30,625 nt of DNA from Bacteroidia bacterium (GCA_009930445.1 RZYD01000005.1:1-30625), one strand, 5' to 3'. Counted from the first letter of the stretch, positions 17,146 to 26,143 are shown. The notes: a model not told the origin generated them from the letters alone. A program made the numbers and translations.

Positions 17146-18876
17146 ATGAATCAGGAAAAAACAAAAAACAGATTATCCCAATTATGGATTTCCCTTTATG
17201 GAAATTTAAAACATGAAATGCTGCATCAATTTATCGATGACCTGGTTCTACACGAACAATTCAACGAATCAACCGCCAATGAGGAAGGGTGGTATAAAGA
17301 TGCAATTGTATACAGCCTTTACGTGGATCTCTTCAACGATACATTTAAAGGATTAACCCAAAAGCTTGAATATTTGGAAGGGCTCGGAGTAAACTGCCTT
17401 TGGCTTCTGCCGGTACTCGACTCTCCTATGCGCGATGCCGGCTTCGATATACGTGATTACCGTTCCGTAAGAAAATCATTGCTCGACTTGCCCACAAATG
17501 CACCAGAAGAAGAAGCAGAACGTCTTTTCCTTCAATTTTTGGATGCGGCACATGCACGCAATATCAAGGTAATCTTCGACATTGCCATGAATCATGTTTC
17601 AGAAGAACACCACTGGTTTCAAGAGGCACGCAAGGGAAAAGATAACCCTTATTATGATTATTTTATCTGGAGTGATAATGATCGAGGATACCCGGAGGCC
17701 CGGTTACTTTTTAAAGGCATGTGTCCCAGCAACTGGGAAAAAGCAGGCAACCAGTATTTCTTTCATCGTTTTTTTGAATTTCAGCCCGATTTGAATTACC
17801 GGAATCCCCGGGTGCTGATTGAAATGTGCCAAAATTTGCTGTACTGGGTTTCACAAAATGTAGACGGATTTCGTGCCGATGCAATTCCTTACCTTTGGAA
17901 AGAAGAAGGAACAACTTGTGAAAACCTGCCACAAACACATACAATTGTACAATTCTTTAAAACAGTACTCGATTTTGTAAGGCCCAACACGCTGCTGCTT
18001 GCAGAAGCCTGTCAGAAACCAAAAGAAGTCGTAAAATATATTGGCGACGGTAAAGAATGTAATGCAGGCTACCACTTTCCGCTCATGCCTATGATCTATA
18101 AAGCATTAGCCCTCCATACACGCCAACCCATTATAAATACACTGAATCCTGCGGTTACACCATCAATAGCACATGAAAGTCAATGGTTTACATTTTTACG
18201 CTGCCATGATGAACTTAGTCTGGAGCGCATTTATGTTTCAGAAGAAGACCGTAAACTGATACACGAACAGTATTGCCATACTCCGCACTGGGACTTCAGG
18301 ATGGGGGAAGGCATATCCGCCCGGTTAGCGGAACTGATGGAACACAACGCCGATAAAATCGCACTTGCCTTCTCCGTCATGCTATCCCTTCCTGGTACAC
18401 CTATTTTATATTATGGAGATGAATTTGCTAAAAAAAATGATGAAGCCTACTACCAACAGCAGATTCAATTTACAGGAAAAAATGACACACGTTTTCTGGT
18501 GAGAGGAAAAATTGACTGGGACCACGTTGCAACCCTACTCAGCAATCCCGAATCAACGGGATACAAAGTATTTACAAAACTTTCCGCCATGATTGCGGTA
18601 AGAAAACAATTTAAGGCTTTTGGCCGGGGCACGCTGGAATGGCTTGAAATGACAGACGAAAAGGAAAAACCCGTGGATAATGTACTCTCCTATGCCCGGT
18701 GTTTTAATGAGGAAAAAATAATTGTTCTCCAGAATTTATCCCCCGATCCTGTATTTATCAAGGCCGCAATCCTTAAAAATTGCGCCGGAAAAAAAGATCG
18801 CCTGGGGAAAATTTGTCCGGACAGGAACGAAAAAAACGGGATAATCCTTTCCCCATGGGCATATTATTGGCTCTAA
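17146..18876 (+). CDS. trehalose-synthase-like GH13 enzyme
   Basis: This 576-residue cytoplasmic protein (no signal peptide) carries a GH13 barrel. DIAMNH lies at 145-150, the nucleophile D245 in GFRAD, the acid/base E287 in LLAEA, and the transition-state D355 in RCHDE. Long stretches match TreS (GH13_16) proteins, which interconvert maltose and trehalose: EEGTTCENLPQTHT, GDGKECNAGYHFPLMP and SLPGTPILYYGDEF. However, the segment after GDEF, where TreS normally reads DRNGVRTPMQW, is replaced by an unrelated KNDEAYYQQQIQFTGKND stretch (430-447). DGYD is replaced by DAGFD near 97-101. Isomerase activity is therefore likely but not certain; hydrolysis or transglycosylation are alternatives. It heads the alpha-glucoside operon, with a purine-rich stretch (AAGGATTAAGGG) before its ATG. 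The fusion gene starts 53 bases after its stop. Confidence 0.8.
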   Translation: MNQEKTKNRLSQLWISLYGNLKHEMLHQFIDDLVLHEQFNESTANEEGWYKDAIVYSLYVDLFNDTFKGLTQKLEYLEGLGVNCLWLLPVLDSPMRDAGFDIRDYRSVRKSLLDLPTNAPEEEAERLFLQFLDAAHARNIKVIFDIAMNHVSEEHHWFQEARKGKDNPYYDYFIWSDNDRGYPEARLLFKGMCPSNWEKAGNQYFFHRFFEFQPDLNYRNPRVLIEMCQNLLYWVSQNVDGFRADAIPYLWKEEGTTCENLPQTHTIVQFFKTVLDFVRPNTLLLAEACQKPKEVVKYIGDGKECNAGYHFPLMPMIYKALALHTRQPIINTLNPAVTPSIAHESQWFTFLRCHDELSLERIYVSEEDRKLIHEQYCHTPHWDFRMGEGISARLAELMEHNADKIALAFSVMLSLPGTPILYYGDEFAKKNDEAYYQQQIQFTGKNDTRFLVRGKIDWDHVATLLSNPESTGYKVFTKLSAMIAVRKQFKAFGRGTLEWLEMTDEKEKPVDNVLSYARCFNEEKIIVLQNLSPDPVFIKAAILKNCAGKKDRLGKICPDRNEKNGIILSPWAYYWL

Positions 18877-18929
18877 GCCCTGACTTCCTGCAGAAAAATA
18901 CAAATAATTATTCTTTGATAAAAAAAACT

Positions 18930-21923
18930 ATGCATAAACACCTTTTTAAAGCAGTGATTTTCGATCTGGACGGGGTCATCACACAAACTGCAAAAATTCA
19001 TTCCAGTGCCTGGAAACGAATGTTCGACGAATTTCTTCATGACTATTCCCAAAACCACCTAATTCCCTTCCGGCCGTTTTCGCACGAAGAGGACTATCTT
19101 CCTTTTGTCGACGGGAAACCCCGCTACAAAGGCGTTGCATCTTTTCTCGAATCCAGAAACATTAAGCTACCCTATGGAACACCGGAAGATACGGATGATA
19201 TGCATACGGTATGTGGCCTTGGAAACAATAAAAATACACGGTTCAACGAAATTGTTACTACCCGGGGAGTGGATGTATTCCCTTCGTCGATAGCGTTACT
19301 CAAAAGGCTCAAAAAAGAAAATATTCACATTGCGGTTGCCACATCGTCAAAAAACTGTGACACAATACTCAAAGCCACTGGGTTACAGTCGTATTTTGAA
19401 GTGCAAGTGGATGGCATCTACAGCACAACACACGGGCTAAAAGGAAAACCCGATGCCGATATCTTCACAACGGCAGCCGATCAACTGGGCGTACCGTATG
19501 ATCAGGCGGTGGTAGTGGAAGATGCGGTTTCCGGCGTAATGGCTGGTAAAAAAGGTAATTTTGGACTGGTGATTGGAGTTGCAAGAGAAAATAATGCACT
19601 GGAACTCGAAATGAATGGTGCCGATTTGGTTGTCGAGGACCTTGAAGCGCTAACCCTTGACATGATGGATCGCTGGTTTGAAGAAGACTTACCGGAAGAT
19701 GGCTGGCAATTTCTGAATAAAACGTATCAATCACTGAAAGAAAAATCAAAAGAAACGCTCTTTACCACAGGAAACGGCTACTTTGCCACACGCGGATGCA
19801 TGGAAGAGTGCGAAGCGGGTGATTTTCACTACCCTGGTACGTATGTTGCCGGGCTGTATAATCGGCTCACTAGCCGGATTGCTGACAAAGAGATTGAAAA
19901 TGAAGACTTTGTAAATATTCCAAACTGGCTATCAACCACATTTAAAATCAACAATGGGCCATGGTTTAACCCCGAAACCTGGGAAATCAACTATTTCAGA
20001 CGAAACCTGGAACTGGCATCCGGAGAATTGACCCGCGATATGCTGGTTACCGATCCGGAAGGGAGGACCCTTCTCATTGAAGCAGCACGCTTTGTTTCTA
20101 TGAAAAACAAACACCTGGCAGGACTGATGTATTGCATCACACCAATGAATTTTGAAGGGCGGATAACCTTGAAATCAGGCATAAACGGGGATATCATAAA
20201 CAGCGGAGTAGAAAGATACCGTGACCTGAACCAACGTCATCTGCAGCCCGACAGGGAGCAAATCGACGGTGACGCGATGCTGGTACAGGTAAAAACCACC
20301 CAATCCAAAATTGGAATTGCTGTAGCTGCGCGCTTCCCCGGAAATATGCCCCAGCGGACAGAATCGAAAAACGGACAAACCTATGCATACTGGGACATAC
20401 AACTCCAGCCGGAAGAAACCTTTAAACTGGAAAAGATGGTTTCACTGTATACTTCTTTGGAGAATAATAACGATTTTGCAGCAGCGGCAATGCACACCAT
20501 TAAGGAGACAGAATCGTACTATCGCCATGCGGCAGAAAGCCTTACTGCATGGAGTGAAATCTGGGAGATGGCAGATATCCGTTTGGAAGGGGACAGAGAA
20601 GCGCAACGGTTGATTCGACTGCACATTTACCATTTATTGTGTGCCTTTTCACCCCATAATCAATCGCTGGATGCCAGCATCACCGCCCGGGGACTCCATG
20701 GAGAAGCCTACCGTGGCCATATTTTCTGGGACGAATTGTTTATCCTTCCCTGGTATTGTAAAACATTCCCTGAGGCAGCAAAAGCAATGCTGATGTACCG
20801 CTACAACCGCCTGGACAAAGCCAGAGCGTATGCCGCATCAAAAGGCCTGAAAGGGGCCATGTATCCCTGGCAGAGTGGCAGTGACGGCAGAGAAGAAACC
20901 CAAACGGTCCATCTTAATCCTGTTTCCGGAAAATGGGGAGAAGACTTCAGCGCATTGCAACGCCATGTTTCACTGGCAATTGCGTATAATATTTATACCT
21001 ATTATCACCTTACGGGAGATAAAACATTTATGGATAAGTACGGGTTGGAGATGTTGGAAGAAATTGCCAGGTTCTGGATATCGAAAGCCGAATTAAAAAA
21101 CAACGGCCGTTACAGTATTGAAGAAGTGATGGGTCCGGATGAATTTCATGAAAAAATACCCGGCAGTGAAAAAGCAGGATTAAAAGATAATGCCTATACC
21201 AACCTCATGGTGGCATGGCTCTTACGTACAATAGATGAGCTCACCGGAACTACACACAAACCATCCCTCATAAGCGCCCTGAATCTGGTTCTTTCCGATG
21301 ATGGCATACTTTCACAATTCGATGGGTATTTTAACCTAAAAGAGTTAGATTGGGATGCCTACCGAAAAAAATACGGCGATATTCACCGTATGGACAGAAT
21401 TTTAAAATCAGAAGGGTTGAACCCCGACGATTACAAAGTAGCCAAGCAAGCCGATACCCTAATGATTTTCTATATCCTCAACAATGAAACAGTGACTGCA
21501 CTTTTGAAGGAAATGGGATATCAGGTTCCTTCCGGCTATATTGCAGACAATTTGGATTATTACCTGCAGCGTACAAGCCATGGGAGTACACTCAGCCGGG
21601 TTGTACACGCTTATCTGGCTCGTGTTATCGGACGCGATGCCCTGAGCTGGGAGTTATTTCATGAAGCATTACAGAGTGATGCCAACGACATCCAGGGAGG
21701 AACCACCGCCGAAGGAATTCATGCCGGAGTGATGGCCGGAACACTGGAAATTGTGCAAAAAGCTTTTGCCGGGCTGGATCTAAGAGGAAATACCATTGTT
21801 CTCAATCCTAAAATGCCAAAACACTGGCGCAGAATGACCTTTAGGTTCCGGTTCCGTGGCGAACGCTTCGAAGCTGACATCCAAAACGGAAAAGCATCCC
21901 TTACAAAACTTCATTCAAATTAA
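18930..21923 (+). CDS. beta-phosphoglucomutase / GH65 phosphorylase fusion
   Basis: One chain of 997 residues joins two enzymes. Residues 1 to about 250 are a HAD phosphatase-fold mutase: FDLDG at 11-15 with D12 and D14, DGKPRYKGVASFL in the cap, GLGNNKN near 96-102, ATSSKN, KGKPDADIF and VVEDAVSGV. This pattern matches the long beta-phosphoglucomutases such as mycobacterial Rv3400. Residues about 255-990 are a GH65 domain: the catalytic acid E738 in GPDEFHE, the KQAD segment at 839-842, the phosphate-loop sequence RTSHGSTLSR at 881-890, and TTAEGIHAGVMAGT. GH65 phosphorylases split maltose, trehalose or related disaccharides with inversion to beta-glucose-1-phosphate, which the mutase turns into glucose-6-phosphate. 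The frame is open from 18780, but that part overlaps the upstream gene; the ATG at 18930 begins directly before the HAD fold. Exact disaccharide is undecided. Confidence 0.92.
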   Translation: MHKHLFKAVIFDLDGVITQTAKIHSSAWKRMFDEFLHDYSQNHLIPFRPFSHEEDYLPFVDGKPRYKGVASFLESRNIKLPYGTPEDTDDMHTVCGLGNNKNTRFNEIVTTRGVDVFPSSIALLKRLKKENIHIAVATSSKNCDTILKATGLQSYFEVQVDGIYSTTHGLKGKPDADIFTTAADQLGVPYDQAVVVEDAVSGVMAGKKGNFGLVIGVARENNALELEMNGADLVVEDLEALTLDMMDRWFEEDLPEDGWQFLNKTYQSLKEKSKETLFTTGNGYFATRGCMEECEAGDFHYPGTYVAGLYNRLTSRIADKEIENEDFVNIPNWLSTTFKINNGPWFNPETWEINYFRRNLELASGELTRDMLVTDPEGRTLLIEAARFVSMKNKHLAGLMYCITPMNFEGRITLKSGINGDIINSGVERYRDLNQRHLQPDREQIDGDAMLVQVKTTQSKIGIAVAARFPGNMPQRTESKNGQTYAYWDIQLQPEETFKLEKMVSLYTSLENNNDFAAAAMHTIKETESYYRHAAESLTAWSEIWEMADIRLEGDREAQRLIRLHIYHLLCAFSPHNQSLDASITARGLHGEAYRGHIFWDELFILPWYCKTFPEAAKAMLMYRYNRLDKARAYAASKGLKGAMYPWQSGSDGREETQTVHLNPVSGKWGEDFSALQRHVSLAIAYNIYTYYHLTGDKTFMDKYGLEMLEEIARFWISKAELKNNGRYSIEEVMGPDEFHEKIPGSEKAGLKDNAYTNLMVAWLLRTIDELTGTTHKPSLISALNLVLSDDGILSQFDGYFNLKELDWDAYRKKYGDIHRMDRILKSEGLNPDDYKVAKQADTLMIFYILNNETVTALLKEMGYQVPSGYIADNLDYYLQRTSHGSTLSRVVHAYLARVIGRDALSWELFHEALQSDANDIQGGTTAEGIHAGVMAGTLEIVQKAFAGLDLRGNTIVLNPKMPKHWRRMTFRFRFRGERFEADIQNGKASLTKLHSN

Positions 21924-21934
21924 TCAAAATCATT

Positions 21935-22582
21935 ATGTTAAGCGACGTATTACTCATCGAGGAAAAGCACCATTCTGCGGCTGAAATACTTTTTCAACAA
22001 ATAGAGTCAATAAGAAAAGGTCGGTTTGTTATTGCAATATCCGGAGAGTCAGGATCAGGAAAAACAGAACTTTCGCACTGTCTGGCCAACCGGTACAAAA
22101 AAGCCGGAATGAAAGCCAAACCAATGCATACCGACAACTACTACAGGAGCCTGCCCGAAGAGCGAAATTCATGGAGGGCTGCCCATGGACGTGAAAGCAT
22201 TGGCTACACCGAATACGACTGGGAAAAAATAAACAATAATATTGCAGATTTCCGTGAAGGAAAAATTTCAGAATTGCCCTGTGTAGACATTGTAACCGAT
22301 CAGGTCGACCACCTGATAACGGATTTCGGACCGGTGGACATTTTGATTCTGGACGGCCTTTATGCGATCAAAAGCGAAGATGTAGACTTGCGCGTTTTTA
22401 TTGATATCACCTATCAGGAGACAAAAAAAGCCCAGCAACGAAGAGGAAAAGAACCAGCTACTCCGTTTCGCACTATGGTACTCGAACGCGAACACGAGGT
22501 GGTTACCTCACTAAAACCCATGGCAAACCTTATGGTTACCCGCGACTATTCCGTTATCCCATCAAAGGAAACAAAACACTAA
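21935..22582 (+). CDS. uridine-kinase-like P-loop kinase
   Basis: This 215-residue protein belongs to the uridine kinase/phosphoribulokinase/pantothenate kinase superfamily. Walker A GESGSGKT is at 37-44. The substrate-side HTDNYYRSLP segment follows with D67, then the Walker B-like strand ILILDGLYAI with D140, and a lid with basic residues QQRRGK near 188. It starts 11 bases after the fusion gene, in the same operon. A nucleoside kinase has no clear place in a disaccharide operon. Phosphorolysis leaves one free glucose (or other acceptor) per turn, and phosphorylating that product would fit, but no sugar-binding residues can be assigned. Housekeeping uridine kinase is the alternative. Confidence 0.8.
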   Translation: MLSDVLLIEEKHHSAAEILFQQIESIRKGRFVIAISGESGSGKTELSHCLANRYKKAGMKAKPMHTDNYYRSLPEERNSWRAAHGRESIGYTEYDWEKINNNIADFREGKISELPCVDIVTDQVDHLITDFGPVDILILDGLYAIKSEDVDLRVFIDITYQETKKAQQRRGKEPATPFRTMVLEREHEVVTSLKPMANLMVTRDYSVIPSKETKH

Positions 22583-22683
22583 TTGGCAGATCAGCAGGGT
22601 ATTTTTTGCTTCTAAAGAAACCGGATCCCCAATTCACTAAAAACTCTTTATTCAACAACATCAATACGAATAGCAATAAAATG

Positions 22684-22691
22684 TATTTTTG
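22684..22691 (+). promoter_or_regulatory. putative -7 box (TATTTTTG)
   Basis: TATTTTTG matches TAnnTTTG and lies 28 bases before the GH13 start at 22720, within the 137-base gap after the kinase gene. Its context TGTATTTTTGTACCC repeats that of the promoter at 17106. No LacI-type operator is seen in this gap. Confidence 0.5.
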
Positions 22692-22719
22692 TACCCCAAA
22701 ATAATGGGCACAAACTCGA

Positions 22720-24444
22720 ATGCATCAAAAAATACTTATTTATCAGCTGTTTCCCCGGTTATTTGGAAATAGAAATACGGCCCTGATTCCTTACGGTTCC
22801 ATCGAACAAAACGGAAGTGGAAAATTTTCGGATATCAGTGAGAAGGCGCTGGAATCGATAGCCGATTTAGGATTTACACATATTTGGTACACCGGAATTC
22901 CGGAGCATGCTACCGCCACAGATTATCATACCCTTGGGATCTCACCCGATAATCCGGCCGTTGTAAAAGGCAGGGCCGGTTCGCCCTACGCGATCAAAGA
23001 TTACTACGACGTGGATCCCGATCTGGCCAGCCATCAGGAAAAAAGAATGGATGAATTCCTCCAACTGATGGAGCGAACACACAAAAATGGATTAAAAATT
23101 ATTATTGATTTTGTGCCTAACCATGTGGCCCGAAATTACTTTTCCGACCACCTACCGGAAGGCCATCAGCAAATAGGAAAATACGATGACCCCTCGGAAG
23201 CCTTTTTGCCCGATAATAACTTCTATTATTTTCCAGGGAAAAGATTTATTGTTCCACAAGAAGCCATACAACAGTGTGCGCATTACACCGATCTGCTGAA
23301 AATCAGACCCTTTTATGAGTATCCCGCCAAGGCCAGTGGCAATAATTGTTTCACCCCTTCCCCTTCGTTTAACGACTGGTATGAAACCGCGAAATTAAAT
23401 TATGGTATCGATTTCAGAAATACGAAAGAAACCCATTTCCAACCCATTCCTTCCCTCTGGAAAAAAATGTTGGATATCCTTAATTTCTGGGTTGAATTGG
23501 GCGTTGATGGTTTTCGTTGTGATATGGCCGAAATGGTACCAGTAGAATTCTGGAGTTGGGTAATTCCGAAGATTAAAACCAGTAACAAAATCGTACTTTT
23601 TATCGCAGAAATCTATAATCCGGCACAGTATGATACATATATTCACTGCGGGAAATTTGATTTTCTGTATGATAAAGTGGGTTTATACGATGCTTTACGG
23701 GCACTGACAGAAGGGCATGGCACCGTTACTGCAATTACTGCCGCCTGGCAACAACTGGGAGGGAACGATCATCATATGCTGCGTTTCATGGAAAACCATG
23801 ATGAACAGCGAATTGCATCCCGGTTCTTTGCCGGAGACCCTTTCAAGGGACTTCCTGCTATGGTTGTTGCAACACTACTGCATCAGGGACCGGTACTGGT
23901 TTATAACGGCCAGGAACTCGGGGAACCGGGTGATTCCCATGCAGGATTCAGTGGAGACGATGGCCGTACTACAATTTTTGATTACTGGAGCATGCCGGCA
24001 GTCCAGCGATGGAATAATAAGGGTGCATTTAATGAAGAAGCATTAGAGGAAAAAGAAAAAGCATTACGCAGGTATTATAAAGCGTTACTGCAACTTTGTA
24101 ATACACATCCATCGATTGCCAGCGGTGAATTTTACGATTTGCTCTGGCTGAATCCGCACCTGGAAAAACAACGTATTTATGCATTTCTGCGCCATACTAA
24201 AAACGAAATACTCTGTGTTGTAGCCTCATTTCTCCCCGCATTATGCAACACTAGCATCACTATTGCACCCCATGCCTGTGAAGCCTGTGGAATTCCTGAG
24301 GCAAAAACACTTTCCATGCAGCAATGCTTTCCACCCGGGAAAAATAATGTGAGCAGAATAACAAGGAATAACAGCGAGTTTGTGCTACCCGTCGAGATAC
24401 CTCCTTACGGTGCAAGTGTTTTTTTAATCACAAGGGTTAAATAA
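22720..24444 (+). CDS. intracellular GH13 alpha-glucan-acting enzyme
   Basis: This 574-residue protein begins almost directly with the first barrel strand (YQLFPRLFG), with no signal peptide, so it should act in the cytoplasm. Catalytic residues are in place: DFVPNH at 130-135, nucleophile D268 in GFRCD, acid/base E297 in FIAE, and D361 in ENHDEQR. GQELGEP and a C-terminal beta domain (residues about 485-574) follow. A long insertion between DFVPNH and the nucleophile (about 130 residues) includes NNFYYFPGKRFIVP. It is usually annotated simply as alpha-amylase; hydrolysis or transfer on imported maltodextrins is the likely job, but specificity cannot be read. It is placed in the alpha-glucoside locus and converges with the transporter gene 47 bases on. 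Confidence 0.85.
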   Translation: MHQKILIYQLFPRLFGNRNTALIPYGSIEQNGSGKFSDISEKALESIADLGFTHIWYTGIPEHATATDYHTLGISPDNPAVVKGRAGSPYAIKDYYDVDPDLASHQEKRMDEFLQLMERTHKNGLKIIIDFVPNHVARNYFSDHLPEGHQQIGKYDDPSEAFLPDNNFYYFPGKRFIVPQEAIQQCAHYTDLLKIRPFYEYPAKASGNNCFTPSPSFNDWYETAKLNYGIDFRNTKETHFQPIPSLWKKMLDILNFWVELGVDGFRCDMAEMVPVEFWSWVIPKIKTSNKIVLFIAEIYNPAQYDTYIHCGKFDFLYDKVGLYDALRALTEGHGTVTAITAAWQQLGGNDHHMLRFMENHDEQRIASRFFAGDPFKGLPAMVVATLLHQGPVLVYNGQELGEPGDSHAGFSGDDGRTTIFDYWSMPAVQRWNNKGAFNEEALEEKEKALRRYYKALLQLCNTHPSIASGEFYDLLWLNPHLEKQRIYAFLRHTKNEILCVVASFLPALCNTSITIAPHACEACGIPEAKTLSMQQCFPPGKNNVSRITRNNSEFVLPVEIPPYGASVFLITRVK

Positions 24445-24491
24445 CAACGATTCGATCAAAAACGGGATTTTTAGTTCGAACTACCCCACGT
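24445..24491. other. convergent gap with a perfect 12-base palindrome
   Basis: The gap between the two stops contains TAGTTCGAACTA (24472-24483), which is a perfect palindrome, and a short AAAAACGGGATTTTT inverted pattern just before it. Neither is a convincing intrinsic terminator, but either could form a small hairpin at the meeting point of two transcripts. Confidence 0.3.
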
Positions 24492-26030
24492 TTACAAACG
24501 CCGTTTTAAAAAAGCAAAAACATCGTCCTTATCGGTTACCCTTAAGGTAAAGAATCCGGCAATTATCATGGAAACGCCGCCGAACACCAGGGCATAAATA
24601 GCTTCACCATGAAAGAGATGCTTGGTTATGGCACCAAGGATTGTTGCAGCGAGAATCTGAGGGAGTACGATAAAAAAATTAAAGATCCCCATATAAATCC
24701 CCATTTTTTCCTGAGGCAAAGCGCCAGTTAACATCGCATAGGGCATAGCCAGAATACTTGCCCAGGCGAGACCCACGCCAGCCATACTCAACAGCAACAA
24801 GGTAGGATCAGTGATAAAATACATAGAAATCAAACCCATACCTCCCACAACGAGAGAAACCAAATGCGTTAATTTTCGGGATATCCTGCGGGCCAGCACA
24901 GGAAGCAGAAAAGCAAACAGGGCCGCAAATAAGCTATAGGCACCAAACAATACCCCTACCCAATTAGCCCCCTCATTATACAATTCCGAGGTGGCCGAAT
25001 CGGCGTGATAATGAAAAGCCGTAACCGCAGGTGTAGTATAAATCCACATAGAAAAAAGCGCCAGCCAGGTAAAAAATTGAACCACAGCCAGTTGCCCCAT
25101 CGTTTTGGGCATATTCAACAGGTCGGTCATAATCTCCACCACGCCGCTCTTAGTCCTGCCGGCGCTACGCAATAAAGCGGATATAAAAAATATCAGTCCA
25201 AACAACGCCAATATCCCGGCCAGGATATACACCTCCGTTTCAAAATTCAATTGCCAAACCACCAGGGCGATAATCAAACCACTCAACAGAAACCACATCC
25301 CGGTAGAAGAAAACATCCGGGCGGAAATATCTCGCCCATAATGGTTATCACTGTGACCAAAGTTCTTCGATGCGTCGTGTTCATTAAAGGAGGCAATTTG
25401 TTCGGGTGTGTACTCGCGGGTAGTAAAAACAGTAACCAGCACTGCGCTAAGGAAAACAATTCCGCCCAGATAGAACGACCATTTAACGGTAGGGGGTATG
25501 GGTGAAGAACCCACAGGCTCGTTGGAAACACCAAACCAGTTGGCCAAAATATACGGCAACGCAGAACCAACTACAGCGCCTATACCGATAAAAAAACTTT
25601 GCATGGAGAAACCGAGCGTCCGCTGTTCCGAAGGAAGCATATCACCAATAAAGGCGCGGAATGGCTCCATCGATATATTGATAGAAGCATCCATGATCCA
25701 AAGCATCCCGGCGGCAATCCATAAAGCACCAGAATTGGGCATAATGAACAGCGCTGCTGAAGCCATGATGGCGCCGACCAAAAAATAAGGTCTTCTCCGG
25801 CCTAACCGTGTCCAGGTTTTATCACTCATGTGACCAATTATCGGTTGAATGATGAGGCCGGTAACCGGAGCAGCGATCCATAAAATAGGAATGCTTTCCA
25901 CAGAAGCGCCCAAAGATTCAAAAATACGGCTCACATTGGCATTTTGTAAGGCATATCCAAACTGAATGCCCAGAAATCCAAAACTCATATTCCAGATTTG
26001 CCAGAAAGATAATCGAGGTCGTTTTGCCAT
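24492..26030 (-). CDS. SLC45/GPH-like sugar transporter (maltose/trehalose/sucrose type)
   Basis: This 512-residue, 12-helix transporter has the RLGRRRPYF motif (residues 75-83) between helices 2 and 3 and the GFLGIQFGYALQNANVSRIF first helix (18-37). Both are characteristic of the SLC45/sucrose-H+ symporter branch. A periplasmic loop at about 170-185 and a central cytoplasmic loop rich in charged and His residues (about 210-235, near DNHYGRD) fit the topology. In Bacteroidota such transporters stand with maltose phosphorylase and amylase genes and import alpha-glucosides with protons. The gene is convergent with the GH13 gene, and its own upstream region has a LacI-type operator like that of the operon at 17146, supporting joint control. 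Confidence 0.88.
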   Translation of the reverse strand: MAKRPRLSFWQIWNMSFGFLGIQFGYALQNANVSRIFESLGASVESIPILWIAAPVTGLIIQPIIGHMSDKTWTRLGRRRPYFLVGAIMASAALFIMPNSGALWIAAGMLWIMDASINISMEPFRAFIGDMLPSEQRTLGFSMQSFFIGIGAVVGSALPYILANWFGVSNEPVGSSPIPPTVKWSFYLGGIVFLSAVLVTVFTTREYTPEQIASFNEHDASKNFGHSDNHYGRDISARMFSSTGMWFLLSGLIIALVVWQLNFETEVYILAGILALFGLIFFISALLRSAGRTKSGVVEIMTDLLNMPKTMGQLAVVQFFTWLALFSMWIYTTPAVTAFHYHADSATSELYNEGANWVGVLFGAYSLFAALFAFLLPVLARRISRKLTHLVSLVVGGMGLISMYFITDPTLLLLSMAGVGLAWASILAMPYAMLTGALPQEKMGIYMGIFNFFIVLPQILAATILGAITKHLFHGEAIYALVFGGVSMIIAGFFTLRVTDKDDVFAFLKRRL

Positions 26031-26127
26031 AATAGTAATATTAGAAGGTAGATGAATCCGTTGTCTAACAAAGAAATAAAAAAAATCCCGATTTTTGAAT
26101 CAAAATCAACGTACACCCTCAGAAATT

Positions 26128-26143
26128 TTGCAAACGATTGCAA
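26128..26143. promoter_or_regulatory. LacI-type operator upstream of the sugar transporter
   Basis: TTGCAAACGATTGCAA is an imperfect 16-base palindrome with a central CG. It differs from the site at 17047 only at position 7 and the last two bases. It lies 97 bases upstream of the transporter start (minus strand) and 78 bases upstream of rubrerythrin (plus strand). The shared sequence ties it to the transporter. A poor -7 box for the transporter (TTTCTTTG, complement of 26069-26076) lies about 50 bases closer to the gene. Confidence 0.65.

Noticed and set aside
18780..18929. 50-residue upstream extension of the mutase-phosphorylase fusion
   Set aside because: It lies mostly inside the trehalose-synthase-like gene; the HAD fold starts directly at the ATG at 18930.
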